Below, piece by piece: positions 1-7,312 of a stretch of 64,000 bases of DNA. How positions within the stretch are numbered: position 1 is the stretch's first letter; each line of letters starts with the position of its first letter. This DNA is from Flavobacterium soyae. Its GTDB lineage: Bacteria; Bacteroidota; Bacteroidia; Flavobacteriales; Flavobacteriaceae. Position numbers and translations under genes: made by a program. The stretch covers positions 16,958 to 80,957 of the forward strand of contig NZ_JAJQXA010000022.1 in NCBI RefSeq assembly GCF_021245985.1, given 5' to 3'. The notes beneath the pieces are model-generated. The model did no database searches, had not been told where the DNA came from, and worked only from the letters and a program-made list of their open reading frames with translations.

Positions 1-462
1 TAAAGCAGAAATAATTCTTTGAGCCGGAGATTGTAATAATCCAATGATTTCTCCAATAAGCTCTTCTTTAGATTTAATTGTAGCTAATGCATCTAATTGA
101 TTATCTCCAATATATACTTCAGAATTGATGTATGCTCCTTTTAAAACTGGTTTATCAGATTTCTTACGGAAATCTTTGATAATTTTTCCAGGTGCGTTAG
201 CAACATCAGAAATAAATATAGCACTATTACCAGTTAAAACTGTAGGTAAATCACCATAATCATTAGCAGAAGCTTCCATTGCTTTAGCAAGCAAAGTGTT
301 CTTTACAACCTCTAATTTGATACCTGCTTTGAAGCAAGCTCTACGCAAGTTTGAAGTTGTCTCTGCGTTTAAACCAGAAATATCAGATACATAAATGATA
401 TTTGTACCAGCTAACTGCGCAGTTAAATTTTCAATCGCGATTGATTTTTCTTCTCTAGTCAT
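1..462 (-). CDS. rplJ: 50S ribosomal protein L10 (partial, C-terminus outside window)
   Basis: The reverse complement from 462 reads as an open frame of 154 codons to the window edge, beginning MTREEKSIAIENLTAQLAG and containing the L10-like stretch NLRRACFKAGIKLEVVKNTL. L10 is the stalk base protein that binds 23S rRNA and carries L7/L12 dimers. L10 is usually about 165-175 residues, so only the extreme C-terminus is missing. It follows rplA by 22 bases in the conserved order rplK-rplA-rplJ, and rplL would be expected next, outside the window. The truncation is an artefact of the window, not a defect. Confidence 0.95.
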   Translation of the reverse strand, partial: MTREEKSIAIENLTAQLAGTNIIYVSDISGLNAETTSNLRRACFKAGIKLEVVKNTLLAKAMEASANDYGDLPTVLTGNSAIFISDVANAPGKIIKDFRKKSDKPVLKGAYINSEVYIGDNQLDALATIKSKEELIGEIIGLLQSPAQRIISAL

Positions 463-484
463 ACTAAAAATTTTTAACTACCAA

Positions 485-1174
485 TTATACTGCTTTTGGG
501 TCTAATGCAATAGCAGGACTCATAGTGCTTGTAAGGTGAATACCTTTAATGTATGTACCTTTAGCAGCAGTTGGTTTAAGTTTTATTAATGTTTGAATAA
601 TTTCGTGTGCGTTGTCAACAATTTGCTCAGCTCCAAAAGAAACTTTACCAATTCCTGCATGAACGATACCAGTTTTATCAACTTTAAAGTCAATTTTACC
701 AGCTTTAACTTCTTGAACAGCTTTTGCAACATCCATAGTTACAGTACCTGTTTTAGGGTTTGGCATTAAACCTCTAGGTCCTAAAATACGACCTAACGGA
801 CCTAATTTACCCATAACAGCCGGCATAGTGATGATAACATCAACATCTGTCCAGCCATCTTTAATTTTTTGCAGGTAATCATCAAGACCAACATGATCTG
901 CTCCAGCTTCTCTTGCTTCAGCCTCTTTATCCGGAGTAACCAATGCTAATACTTTAATATCCTTTCCTGTTCCGTGAGGTAAAGTTACCACACCTCTTAC
1001 CATTTGATTCGCTTTTCTTGGATCTACACCCAAACGAACTGCGATATCAACAGACTCATCAAATTTTGCAGAAGCAACAACTTTCAATAATGCCGCAGCA
1101 TCTTTTAGAGAGTATAATTTGTTCTTTTCAATTTTTGAAGCAGCCTCTTTTTGCTTTTTTGTTAATTTTGCCAT
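485..1174 (-). CDS. rplA: 50S ribosomal protein L1
   Basis: A 229-residue protein of normal L1 length. The diagnostic L1 signature GPRGLMPNPKTGTV is present near residue 135, and the N-terminal half has VDPRKANQMVRGVVTLPHGTGK. L1 forms the mobile stalk near the ribosomal E site and in many bacteria represses its own L11-L1 transcript. The gene starts 13 bases after the rplK stop, so the two are almost certainly cotranscribed and translationally linked. No Shine-Dalgarno sequence is evident, which is usual for Bacteroidota. Confidence 0.98.
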   Translation of the reverse strand: MAKLTKKQKEAASKIEKNKLYSLKDAAALLKVVASAKFDESVDIAVRLGVDPRKANQMVRGVVTLPHGTGKDIKVLALVTPDKEAEAREAGADHVGLDDYLQKIKDGWTDVDVIITMPAVMGKLGPLGRILGPRGLMPNPKTGTVTMDVAKAVQEVKAGKIDFKVDKTGIVHAGIGKVSFGAEQIVDNAHEIIQTLIKLKPTAAKGTYIKGIHLTSTMSPAIALDPKAV

Positions 1175-1187
1175 GTCTTTTTCTTAA

Positions 1188-1625
1188 TTAAAAAGGAGCA
1201 TCTCCTGATACAGTTATACCCATAGATCTAGCTGTTCCAGCAACCATACTCATTGCTTTTTCTACTGTAAAAGCATTTAAGTCAGGCATTTTGTCTTCAG
1301 CAATAGCTCTAATTTGTTCCCAAGTAACACTAGCTACTTTTTTACGATTAGGCTCACCAGAACCAGATTTTAGCTTTGCAGCTTCCATTAACTGAACTGC
1401 TGCTGGAGGAGTCTTAACAACAAAATCGAATGATTTGTCTTTGTACACAGTGATTTGCACTGGACAAATTTTGCCAGGTTTATCCTGAGTTCTAGCATTA
1501 AACTGCTTACAAAACTCCATGATATTAACCCCAGCAGCTCCTAAAGCAGGTCCAACCGGTGGCGACGGGTTCGCAGCACCTCCCTTAACTTGTAGTTTAA
1601 CTACCTTACTAATTTCTTTAGCCAT
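1188..1625 (-). CDS. rplK: 50S ribosomal protein L11
   Basis: The family start MAKEISKVVKLQVKGG lies at 1625, giving 145 residues. An upstream in-frame ATG at 1652 would add nine hydrophobic residues not typical of L11, so I take the internal start. The conserved segment NPSPPVGPALGAAGVNIMEFC is the N-terminal part that interacts with the GTPase-associated centre, and the C-terminal domain ends in GTARSMGI. It sits between nusG and rplA as in most bacteria. L11 with the 1070 region of 23S rRNA forms the factor-binding and stringent-response sensing site. Confidence 0.97.
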   Translation of the reverse strand: MAKEISKVVKLQVKGGAANPSPPVGPALGAAGVNIMEFCKQFNARTQDKPGKICPVQITVYKDKSFDFVVKTPPAAVQLMEAAKLKSGSGEPNRKKVASVTWEQIRAIAEDKMPDLNAFTVEKAMSMVAGTARSMGITVSGDAPF

Positions 1626-1691
1626 TTTTAAAAAATTTAATATCACAATCAATTGGAAGCGATTGTGATAGATATTATATGTAACAAAAAA

Positions 1692-2243
1692 TTATACTTT
1701 TTCAACTTGCATAAAGCTCAATTCTAATGGAGTTTTTCTTCCGAAAATCTTAACCATTACTTCAAGTTTACGCTTTTCTTCATTGATTTTTTCAACCGTA
1801 CCATTGAAACCATTAAAAGGACCATCGATCACTTTTACTGTTTCACCTAAGCTGAAAGGAATAGCACGAGTATCTGTATTTACAGCTAACTCATCTACTT
1901 TACCTAACATACGATTTACCTCAGACAATCTCAAAGGAACAGGTTCTCCTCCTTTAATCTCCCCCAAGAAACCAATTACACTTGTAATAGATTTAATAAT
2001 ATGAGGTATCTCACCAACCAAGTTAGCTTCGATCATAACATATCCAGGAAAATAAACTTTATCCTTAGACATTTTTTTTCCTTCTTTTACAGTAACCACT
2101 TTCTCAGTAGGTACTAAAACTTGGGAAACATAATCACCCATACCTAATCTGGCAATCTCAGTTTCGATGTAAGCTTTAACCTTATTTTCCTGGCCGCTTA
2201 CAGCTCTAACCACATACCATTTTTTCACATTATTATCTGCCAT
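1692..2243 (-). CDS. nusG: Transcription termination/antitermination factor NusG
   Basis: A 183-residue NusG. The N-terminal NGN domain starts KKWYVVRAVSGQENKVK, and a C-terminal KOW domain contains VKVIDGPFNGFNGTVEKI. The frame can also start at a GTG at 2246 directly before the ATG; the ATG at 2243 (MADNNVKKW) is preferred. NusG binds the RNA polymerase clamp, raises processivity and couples to ribosomal protein S10 or Rho through the KOW domain. It is immediately downstream of secE (10-base gap) and upstream of rplK, the classical secE-nusG-rplK-rplA order. Confidence 0.97.
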   Translation of the reverse strand: MADNNVKKWYVVRAVSGQENKVKAYIETEIARLGMGDYVSQVLVPTEKVVTVKEGKKMSKDKVYFPGYVMIEANLVGEIPHIIKSITSVIGFLGEIKGGEPVPLRLSEVNRMLGKVDELAVNTDTRAIPFSLGETVKVIDGPFNGFNGTVEKINEEKRKLEVMVKIFGRKTPLELSFMQVEKV

Positions 2244-2253
2244 CACAAAAAAA

Positions 2254-2451
2254 TTATCCTTTTAACCAGTTAAAAAATCCAGCCAAAGCTTTTGCAAAAA
2301 ATTCGTCTACTCCCCAAGTTGCCAAAGCGAACAGAATCGAAAATACAGCCACAACAATTGTCAATTTTTGAACTTCAGCCCAAGCAGGCCAAGTAACATT
2401 TGACTTTAATTCTTCGAAAGCCTCTGATAAATAATTAGTAACTTTTGTCAT
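2254..2451 (-). CDS. secE: Preprotein translocase subunit SecE
   Basis: A 65-residue protein with an amphipathic N-terminal helix (YLSEAFEELKSNVTWPAWAEV) followed by one transmembrane segment at about residues 28-48, the minimal single-span SecE layout found in most bacteria. SecE clamps SecY in the inner membrane. Identification rests on the conserved E-L-..-V-T-W-P pattern and on its position between tRNA-Trp and nusG. It is short but complete. Confidence 0.95.
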   Translation of the reverse strand: MTKVTNYLSEAFEELKSNVTWPAWAEVQKLTIVVAVFSILFALATWGVDEFFAKALAGFFNWLKG

Positions 2452-2470
2452 TTGATATATTTTTTTATTG

Positions 2471-2541
2471 CACGGGCGGAGGGATTCGAACCCCCATCAA
2501 CGGTTTTGGAGACCGCTATTCTACCCTTGAACTACGCCCGT
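2471..2541 (-). tRNA. trnW: tRNA-Trp (anticodon CCA)
   Basis: The reverse complement folds as a complete cloverleaf: acceptor stem ACGGGCG/CGCCCGT, anticodon loop with CCA, and T-loop GGTTCGAATCC, with G as discriminator and no encoded CCA end. It lies 19 bases before secE, the usual tRNA-Trp/secE junction, and is probably processed from the same transcript. Confidence 0.97.
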
Positions 2542-2545
2542 AATT

Positions 2546-2586
2546 AAAAGCCAGTGATTTCAGTTAAGAAAATCAACTGGCTTTTT
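2546..2586. terminator. Hairpin between tuf and tRNA-Trp
   Basis: The arms AAAAGCCAGTGATTT (2546-2560) and their near-complement ending at about 2585 form a stem of about 15 pairs. The eight-base T run is on the plus strand, while on the minus strand (the coding direction) the stem ends in four Ts. It may be a weak terminator after tuf or a processing hairpin upstream of tRNA-Trp; a stop for antisense transcription is also possible. Confidence 0.6.
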
Positions 2587-2603
2587 TTTGTATTATAATA
2601 GAA

Positions 2604-3791
2604 TTACTCTACGATTTCAGTAACCTGTCCAGCACCTACTGTTCTACCACCCTCACGGATAGCAAAACGTAAACCTACGTTCATAGCGATCGGGCTTAAT
2701 AAAGCAACTTCAATAGTTAAGTTATCACCTGGCATTACCATCTCTACACCTGCTGGTAAAGTAATAACTCCTGTTACGTCAGTTGTACGTACGTAGAACT
2801 GTGGACGGTAGTTATTGTGGAATGGAGTGTGACGTCCACCTTCTTCTTTTTTCAAGATATAAACCTCAGCTTTGAATTTAGCGTGTGGTTTTACTGAACC
2901 TGGCTTAATAATAACCATACCTCTTTTGATATCAGCTTTATCAATACCTCTTAACAATAAACCTACGTTATCTCCAGCTTCACCTCTGTCAAGGATTTTA
3001 CGGAACATCTCAACTCCTGTAATAGTAGAAGTTAATTTTTCAGCTCCCATACCGATGATCTCAACAGGATCTCCAGTGTTAGCAACTCCAGTTTCGATAC
3101 GACCTGTAGCAACAGTTCCACGACCTGTAATTGTAAATACGTCCTCAACTGGCATCAAGAATGGTTTAGCTACGTCACGTACTGGCTCTTCGATCCAGTT
3201 ATCAACAGCTTCCATTAATTCGATAATTTTAGGTACCCAGTTTGGATCATTGTTTAATCCTCCTAAAGCAGAACCTTGAACTACAGGACCATTATCTCCA
3301 TCATATTCGTAGAAAGATAATAAATCTCTAATTTCCATTTCAACAAGCTCTAATAACTCAGCATCATCAACCATATCCACTTTGTTCATGAAAACAACGA
3401 TTCTTGGAATACCAACCTGACGTCCTAAAAGGATGTGCTCACGAGTTTGCGGCATTGGACCATCTGTAGCAGCAACTACTAAGATAGCTCCGTCCATTTG
3501 AGCAGCACCAGTAACCATGTTCTTTACGTAATCCGCGTGACCAGGACAGTCAACGTGAGCGTAGTGACGGTTAGCAGTTTCATACTCTACGTGTGATGTA
3601 TTAATAGTAATACCTCTTTCTTTCTCCTCTGGAGCGTTATCGATTTGATCAAACGATTTTGCTTGACAGTAACCAGCATCTGACAATACTTTTGTAATTG
3701 CAGCAGTTAATGTAGTTTTTCCGTGATCCACGTGTCCAATTGTACCTATGTTTAAGTGCGGTTTGGAACGATTAAAATTCTCCTTTGCCAT
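2604..3791 (-). CDS. tuf: Elongation factor Tu
   Basis: A 395-residue EF-Tu of normal length. The GTPase motifs are all visible: P-loop GHVDHGKT at residues 19-26, switch II DCPGHADY, NKVD, and the SAL motif. Domain 2 (TGRGTVATGRIETG) and domain 3 (ending GAGQVTEIVE) follow. EF-Tu carries aminoacyl-tRNA to the ribosomal A site. The gene sits downstream of tRNA-Thr(GGT) and upstream of tRNA-Trp, like the tufB locus of many bacteria. The codon choice is strongly biased, as expected for one of the most expressed genes. Confidence 0.99.
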   Translation of the reverse strand: MAKENFNRSKPHLNIGTIGHVDHGKTTLTAAITKVLSDAGYCQAKSFDQIDNAPEEKERGITINTSHVEYETANRHYAHVDCPGHADYVKNMVTGAAQMDGAILVVAATDGPMPQTREHILLGRQVGIPRIVVFMNKVDMVDDAELLELVEMEIRDLLSFYEYDGDNGPVVQGSALGGLNNDPNWVPKIIELMEAVDNWIEEPVRDVAKPFLMPVEDVFTITGRGTVATGRIETGVANTGDPVEIIGMGAEKLTSTITGVEMFRKILDRGEAGDNVGLLLRGIDKADIKRGMVIIKPGSVKPHAKFKAEVYILKKEEGGRHTPFHNNYRPQFYVRTTDVTGVITLPAGVEMVMPGDNLTIEVALLSPIAMNVGLRFAIREGGRTVGAGQVTEIVE

Positions 3792-3846
3792 TTTACTTAA
3801 TTTTTAATCTTAGTTATATATTAATTTTCAATTTCCTACTTACTTG

Positions 3847-3918
3847 AGCCAATGTCGGGATTTGAACCCGAGACCTCTTCCTTACCAAGGAAGCACTCTA
3901 CCCCTGAGCTACACCGGC
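3847..3918 (-). tRNA. trnT: tRNA-Thr (anticodon GGT)
   Basis: The reverse complement gives acceptor GCCGGTG/CATTGGC with two G-U pairs, anticodon stem CTTCC/GGAAG and loop TTGGTAA (anticodon GGT). The T-loop is GGTTCAAATCC. It precedes tuf by about 55 bases, the position of thrT before tufB in enterobacteria. Confidence 0.95.
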
Positions 3919-3963
3919 AGAGTTTCAATTTTAGATTTTAGATTATTGATTTTAGATTAAAAC

Positions 3964-3988
3964 AAAAAAAATGAATCGAGTTCATTTT
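3964..3988 (-). terminator. Possible terminator between tRNA-Tyr and tRNA-Thr(GGT)
   Basis: On the minus strand AAAATGAA pairs with TTCATTTT across a 5-base loop, followed by a run of Ts. It would partly separate the upstream tRNA pair from tRNA-Thr(GGT)-tuf. The stem is AT-rich, so its strength is uncertain. Confidence 0.45.
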
Positions 3989-4033
3989 CTCTTAAACCTA
4001 AATTCCGAAATCATTAATCTGAAATCAAAATCG

Positions 4034-4114
4034 TGGGGAGAGCAGGATTCGAACCTGCGAAGTTCACACAGCAGATTTACAGTCTGCCCTCGTTGGCCGC
4101 TTGAGTATCTCCCC
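4034..4114 (-). tRNA. trnY: tRNA-Tyr (anticodon GTA)
   Basis: The 81-base gene is a class II tRNA with a long variable arm. The acceptor is GGGGAGA/TCTCCCC, the anticodon loop reads CTGTAAA (GTA), the T-loop is GGTTCGAATCC and the discriminator is A. It lies between the two tRNA-Thr genes. Confidence 0.96.
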
Positions 4115-4237
4115 TAATAATTTACAATTTCAAATTTACCGCTTTAGATCAATCTTAAAACTGTTTTTTTTGTCGTAAATTTCTGTTTTTCAATATTTTA
4201 AAAGAACCTATTTCAAATTGCATTTGAAATATTTTTG

Positions 4238-4311
4238 AGCCGATAGAGGGACTCGAACCCACGACCTGCTGATTACAAATCAGCTGCTCTAGCCAGCTGA
4301 GCTACATCGGC
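4238..4311 (-). tRNA. trnT: tRNA-Thr (anticodon TGT)
   Basis: The reverse complement has acceptor GCCGATG/TATCGGC (one G-U pair), anticodon stem CTGAT/ATCAG around TTTGTAA (TGT), and T-loop GGTTCGAGTCC. It is the first tRNA of the cluster, about 90 bases downstream of hpf. Confidence 0.96.
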
Positions 4312-4401
4312 GAATACATTAAAAAAGTCCGCTATTTCTAACGGACTGCAAATGTAGCTATTTTATCTTTGAATCAAAACATTTTTTTAAAAAAATTTCA
4401 A

Positions 4402-4704
4402 TTAAATATGTGCTCTGATTTTTTCTTTCCTTTTTACCAGTAAACGTTCTAAAGATTCTGCCGAAAGTTCAACTGCTTCCTCAAAGGTTTTACATTGCTT
4501 TTTAACCAAAAATTCATCTCCCGGAACATTAATCTTAATCTCTACCGCCTTATTCTCCTTATCACTTGTTCTTTCAACTTTTAAAAAAACATCAGCCGAA
4601 ACTACTCGGTCGTAATACTTTTCAAGTTTATCCATTCTTTCTTGAATAAAATCCACCAATTTTCTGTCGACAGTAAAGTTAACTGCATGAACATCTACCT
4701 TCAT
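4402..4704 (-). CDS. hpf: Ribosome hibernation-promoting factor, short HPF/YfiA family
   Basis: A 100-residue protein starting MKVDVHAVNFTVDRKLVDF; upstream in-frame starts would overlap xerC and lack family similarity. The layout matches the HPF/RaiA fold: the KLEKYYDRVVSADVFLKVE segment, then a basic C-terminal helix (LERLLVKRKEKIRAHI). Such proteins bind the decoding centre of the 30S subunit and inactivate ribosomes in stationary phase. It lacks the long C-terminal dimerisation domain. The gene follows xerC after a 34-base gap, a pairing typical of Bacteroidota. Confidence 0.9.
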   Translation of the reverse strand: MKVDVHAVNFTVDRKLVDFIQERMDKLEKYYDRVVSADVFLKVERTSDKENKAVEIKINVPGDEFLVKKQCKTFEEAVELSAESLERLLVKRKEKIRAHI

Positions 4705-4738
4705 AATAATAATTTTAGGGTTAAACATTTCAGAATTA

Positions 4739-5632
4739 TTATTTATTTCTCGGATGAGCATCTGAATAAACTTTTTTAAGCTCTGCTAAACTATTATGAG
4801 TATAAACTTGCGTAGATGCCAGACTCGAATGCCCTAATAACTCCTTAACTGAATTTAAATCTGCTCCGTTATTTAATAAGTGAGTCGCAAAAGTATGCCG
4901 AAGCACGTGAGGACTTTTTTTTACCTTTTCAGAGACCCTACTAAAGTAACAATTTATTAATCGATACACAAACGATTCACTCAATTTTAACCCTTTTTTC
5001 GAAATAAAAAAATAATCCAAATCCACAATTTCCCCAACCCCCAGTCTTTCTTTTAAATACAAATCAATCTGGTCTGCAACAATAGGCAGAAGCGGAATAA
5101 TTCGCTCTTTATTTCTTTTTCCTAATACCTTAATAAGATTTGAAGATAAATCAACATTCTTTACCATCAAACCTATTAATTCTGCCCGACGCATCCCCGT
5201 TGTATAAAAAAGATCAACAATAAGCTTATCTCTTATTTCTTCAAACCCAGAAGGAGAATCTACCCCAAGCATTAAATCATTTATTTCTTTTTCTGAAAAC
5301 GGAATCTGGACAATTTTAGGCGTTTTAAGCGCTTTATGTTTAAGCATTGGATTTATATCTATCTGCTTAATCTTTAAAAGAAATTTATAAAAGGCTTTTA
5401 AGGAAGCCATTTTTCGGTTTACAGAAACATTAGAAATTTCCTGATCGACTAAAGAAACTATCCAGCTTCTTATCTGACTATAATTAACCTTCTCAACATT
5501 TTCCTGCTCAAAACGAGATTTATTAAATTCTTCAAAAAAACTTATATCGTTCAAATAAGCATTAACTGTATGTGGAGAATATTTTTTTTCCAGCTGTAAA
5601 TAATCACGAAAAGCTTCTTTATTTGATTTCAT
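4739..5632 (-). CDS. xerC: Tyrosine recombinase XerC/XerD family
   Basis: A 297-residue protein with an N-terminal SAM-like core-binding domain (about 1-90) and a C-terminal catalytic domain. The catalytic set is visible: Arg148 in TGMRRAEL, Lys172 in the beta hairpin, His242 and Arg245 in HVLRHTFATHLL, His268 in LLGHSS, and the nucleophile Tyr277 in STQVYTH. The length and complete active site fit the housekeeping recombinase that resolves chromosome dimers at dif rather than a mobile integrase. No attachment site or cargo is seen nearby, and the context (rpsU upstream, hpf downstream) is a conserved housekeeping one. Confidence 0.9.
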   Translation of the reverse strand: MKSNKEAFRDYLQLEKKYSPHTVNAYLNDISFFEEFNKSRFEQENVEKVNYSQIRSWIVSLVDQEISNVSVNRKMASLKAFYKFLLKIKQIDINPMLKHKALKTPKIVQIPFSEKEINDLMLGVDSPSGFEEIRDKLIVDLFYTTGMRRAELIGLMVKNVDLSSNLIKVLGKRNKERIIPLLPIVADQIDLYLKERLGVGEIVDLDYFFISKKGLKLSESFVYRLINCYFSRVSEKVKKSPHVLRHTFATHLLNNGADLNSVKELLGHSSLASTQVYTHNSLAELKKVYSDAHPRNK

Positions 5633-5693
5633 AAGAAAGTTTTTTTTCTGATTTATACCTATTATATATAAACCACAAGAAGATTTTTAAAAT

Positions 5694-5740
5694 AAAAAAA
5701 CCGTTAGCATCAAAGTTAAAACTTTTTGATGACTAACGGT
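5694..5740 (-). terminator. Rho-independent terminator of rpsU
   Basis: On the minus strand CCGTTAG and the adjoining CATCAAA segment pair with TTTGATG and CTAACGG (14 pairs with one bulge), followed by seven Ts. It lies 24 bases after the rpsU stop and before xerC, so xerC probably depends on read-through or its own promoter. Confidence 0.85.
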
Positions 5741-5763
5741 AATTATTTTTGAAAAGCGAAATA

Positions 5764-5958
5764 CTAACTTTCTAAACTATCTTTCAAAGTTTGAATGTAA
5801 GCAGCTTTTTGAATTTGAGCTCTTTTTACAACAGAAGGCTTAATAAAAGCAGTACGCGCTCTTAATTGACGAACAGTTCCTGTTTTATCAAATTTTCTTT
5901 TATAGCGCTTTAATGCTCTATCGATATTTTCTCCGTCTTTAATTGGTATAATTAACAT
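5764..5958 (-). CDS. rpsU: 30S ribosomal protein S21
   Basis: A 64-residue, very basic protein matching bS21 (MLIIPIKDGENIDRALKRYKRKF at the N-terminus, with the conserved R-L-R region after it). bS21 binds near the 3' end of 16S rRNA. In Flavobacterium ribosomes it is part of the pocket that sequesters the anti-Shine-Dalgarno sequence. Unlike neighbouring genes it has a strong Shine-Dalgarno sequence, which fits autogenous control. It has its own terminator downstream and a TACATTTG box upstream at 5988-5995. Confidence 0.96.
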   Translation of the reverse strand: MLIIPIKDGENIDRALKRYKRKFDKTGTVRQLRARTAFIKPSVVKRAQIQKAAYIQTLKDSLES

Positions 5959-5967
5959 AATATAGAC

Positions 5968-5995
5968 ACCTCCTCTCGTTAAGGCTGCAAATGTA
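5968..5995 (-). promoter_or_regulatory. Strong Shine-Dalgarno (5968-5974) and -7 box (5988-5995) of rpsU
   Basis: On the minus strand AGGAGGT ends nine bases before the rpsU ATG, an ideal Shine-Dalgarno in a genome where almost no gene has one. TACATTTG at 5988-5995 fits the Bacteroidota -7 consensus TAnnTTTG, placing the transcript start only a few bases upstream of the Shine-Dalgarno. No clear -33 TTG is visible. Confidence 0.75.
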
Positions 5996-6087
5996 AAAAT
6001 TAATTATTAATTATTAGTTATAAATTATGAATTATTTTTTTTGGAAAAAAGAGACAAGAATCAAAGAAGCAAGATAATAGATATAAT

Positions 6088-6164
6088 ATTCTTTATTCTT
6101 TATTCTTTATTCTTTATTCTTTATTCTTTATTCTTTATTCTTTATTCTTTATTCTTTATTCTTT
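6088..6164. repeat. 11 perfect copies of heptamer ATTCTTT
   Basis: The unit ATTCTTT repeats without error 11 times over 77 bases. The stop codon of the acyl-CoA dehydrogenase (6156-6158) lies in the array: on the coding strand the last sense codons AAA GAA and the TAA come from AAAGAAT units. Changes in copy number would leave the protein end unchanged because a stop always follows the first unit. Confidence 0.97.
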
Positions 6165-7298
6165 CAACAAATTTCTCGAGATAACTAATTTTTGAATTTC
6201 AGTTGTTCCTTCTCCAATAGTACATAATTTAGAATCTCTATAGAATTTCTCTACCGGAAAATCTTTTGTGTAACCATAACCTCCGTGAATCTGTACTGCT
6301 TCATTTGCAATTTTCACACAAGCTTCTGAAGCATACATTTTTGCCATTGCACCAGAAGTCGTAACGGGTTTGTGCTGCTGTTTTAAATATGCAGCTTTGT
6401 GCAGTAACAATTCAGAGGCTTCGATTTCTGTTGCCATATCGGCCAGTTTAAATGAAATTCCCTGAAAACTACTGATTGGCTGACCAAACTGATATCTTTC
6501 TTTTGAATATTTTAATGCCGCTTCATAAGCCCCTTTTGCAATTCCTAATGATAAGGCTCCAATTGAAATTCGGCCTCCGTCTAAAATTTTCATTGCCTGA
6601 ACAAATCCCTGCCCAACTTCTCCCAATCTGTTTGCATCTGGAACCCGGCAATTATCAAAAACCAACTCGGCAGTTTCACTTGCACGCATTCCTAATTTAT
6701 TTTCTTTTTTACCAGAAGAAAATCCTGCCATTCCTTTTTCTAAAACAAAAGCAGTCATTCCTTTAGAATCTCCTTTTTCTCCCGTTCTTACAATTACAAC
6801 CGCTACATCTCCAGAAATAGCATGCGTTATAAAGTTTTTAGCCCCATTAATAACCCAGAAATCTCCATCTTTAACTGCAGTTGTATTCATTCCTCCTGCA
6901 TCAGAACCTGTATTATGTTCTGTTAAGCCCCAGGCGCCAATATATTCTGCAGTAGCAAGTTTTGGTAAATACTTTTTCTTTTGTTCTTCGTTTCCAAATG
7001 TCAAAATATGGTTTGTACAAAGCGAATTATGTGCTGCTACTGATAAACCAATTGAAGGATCTACTTTCGAAATCTCCTCAACAACTGTAACATATTCGTG
7101 ATAACCTAATCCGGACCCTCCATATTCTTCGGGCACTAAAACCCCCATAAATCCCATTTCTCCAAGTTTTTTAAATAAATCAACTGGAAAAATCTGGGCT
7201 TCATCCCACTCCATTATATAGGGTTTTATATTCTTTTCTGCAAAGTCTTTTATAGATTGGGCAATCATAGACTGCATTTCGTTATAATCAAAATTCAT
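6156..7298 (-). CDS. Acyl-CoA dehydrogenase (short/branched-chain type)
   Basis: A 380-residue flavoprotein of standard length. Signature 1, GAWGLTEHNTGSDAGG, spans residues 121-136; signature 2, QIHGGYGYTKDFPVEKFYRD, is near 337-356; and Glu363 in IGEGTTEIQ is the expected catalytic base of the SCAD/butyryl-CoA type. It oxidises acyl-CoA to trans-2-enoyl-CoA using FAD and passes electrons to ETF. Substrate length cannot be fixed from sequence. The C-terminus (NLLKE) runs into the heptamer array. The next gene upstream on the same strand ends 14 bases away, so the two may be cotranscribed. Confidence 0.92.
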   Translation of the reverse strand: MNFDYNEMQSMIAQSIKDFAEKNIKPYIMEWDEAQIFPVDLFKKLGEMGFMGVLVPEEYGGSGLGYHEYVTVVEEISKVDPSIGLSVAAHNSLCTNHILTFGNEEQKKKYLPKLATAEYIGAWGLTEHNTGSDAGGMNTTAVKDGDFWVINGAKNFITHAISGDVAVVIVRTGEKGDSKGMTAFVLEKGMAGFSSGKKENKLGMRASETAELVFDNCRVPDANRLGEVGQGFVQAMKILDGGRISIGALSLGIAKGAYEAALKYSKERYQFGQPISSFQGISFKLADMATEIEASELLLHKAAYLKQQHKPVTTSGAMAKMYASEACVKIANEAVQIHGGYGYTKDFPVEKFYRDSKLCTIGEGTTEIQKLVISRNLLKE

Positions 7299-7312
7299 TA
7301 TTTACTAATTTT

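Noticed and set aside
2872..3279. A long open frame (135 codons) on the plus strand opposite tuf, and similar frames opposite tamB, alaS and the CpxP-like genes
   Set aside because: They mirror strongly biased or repetitive coding sequence on the other strand, have no promoter and no recognisable protein.
4739..5632. Tyrosine recombinase considered as the integrase of a mobile element
   Set aside because: It lies in the conserved rpsU-xerC-hpf context, has standard XerC length, and there is no cargo or duplicated attachment site beside it.
6088..6164. Heptamer array considered as a CRISPR or origin-type repeat
   Set aside because: Units are contiguous without spacers and too short; there is no cas gene and no dnaA or DnaA-box context.
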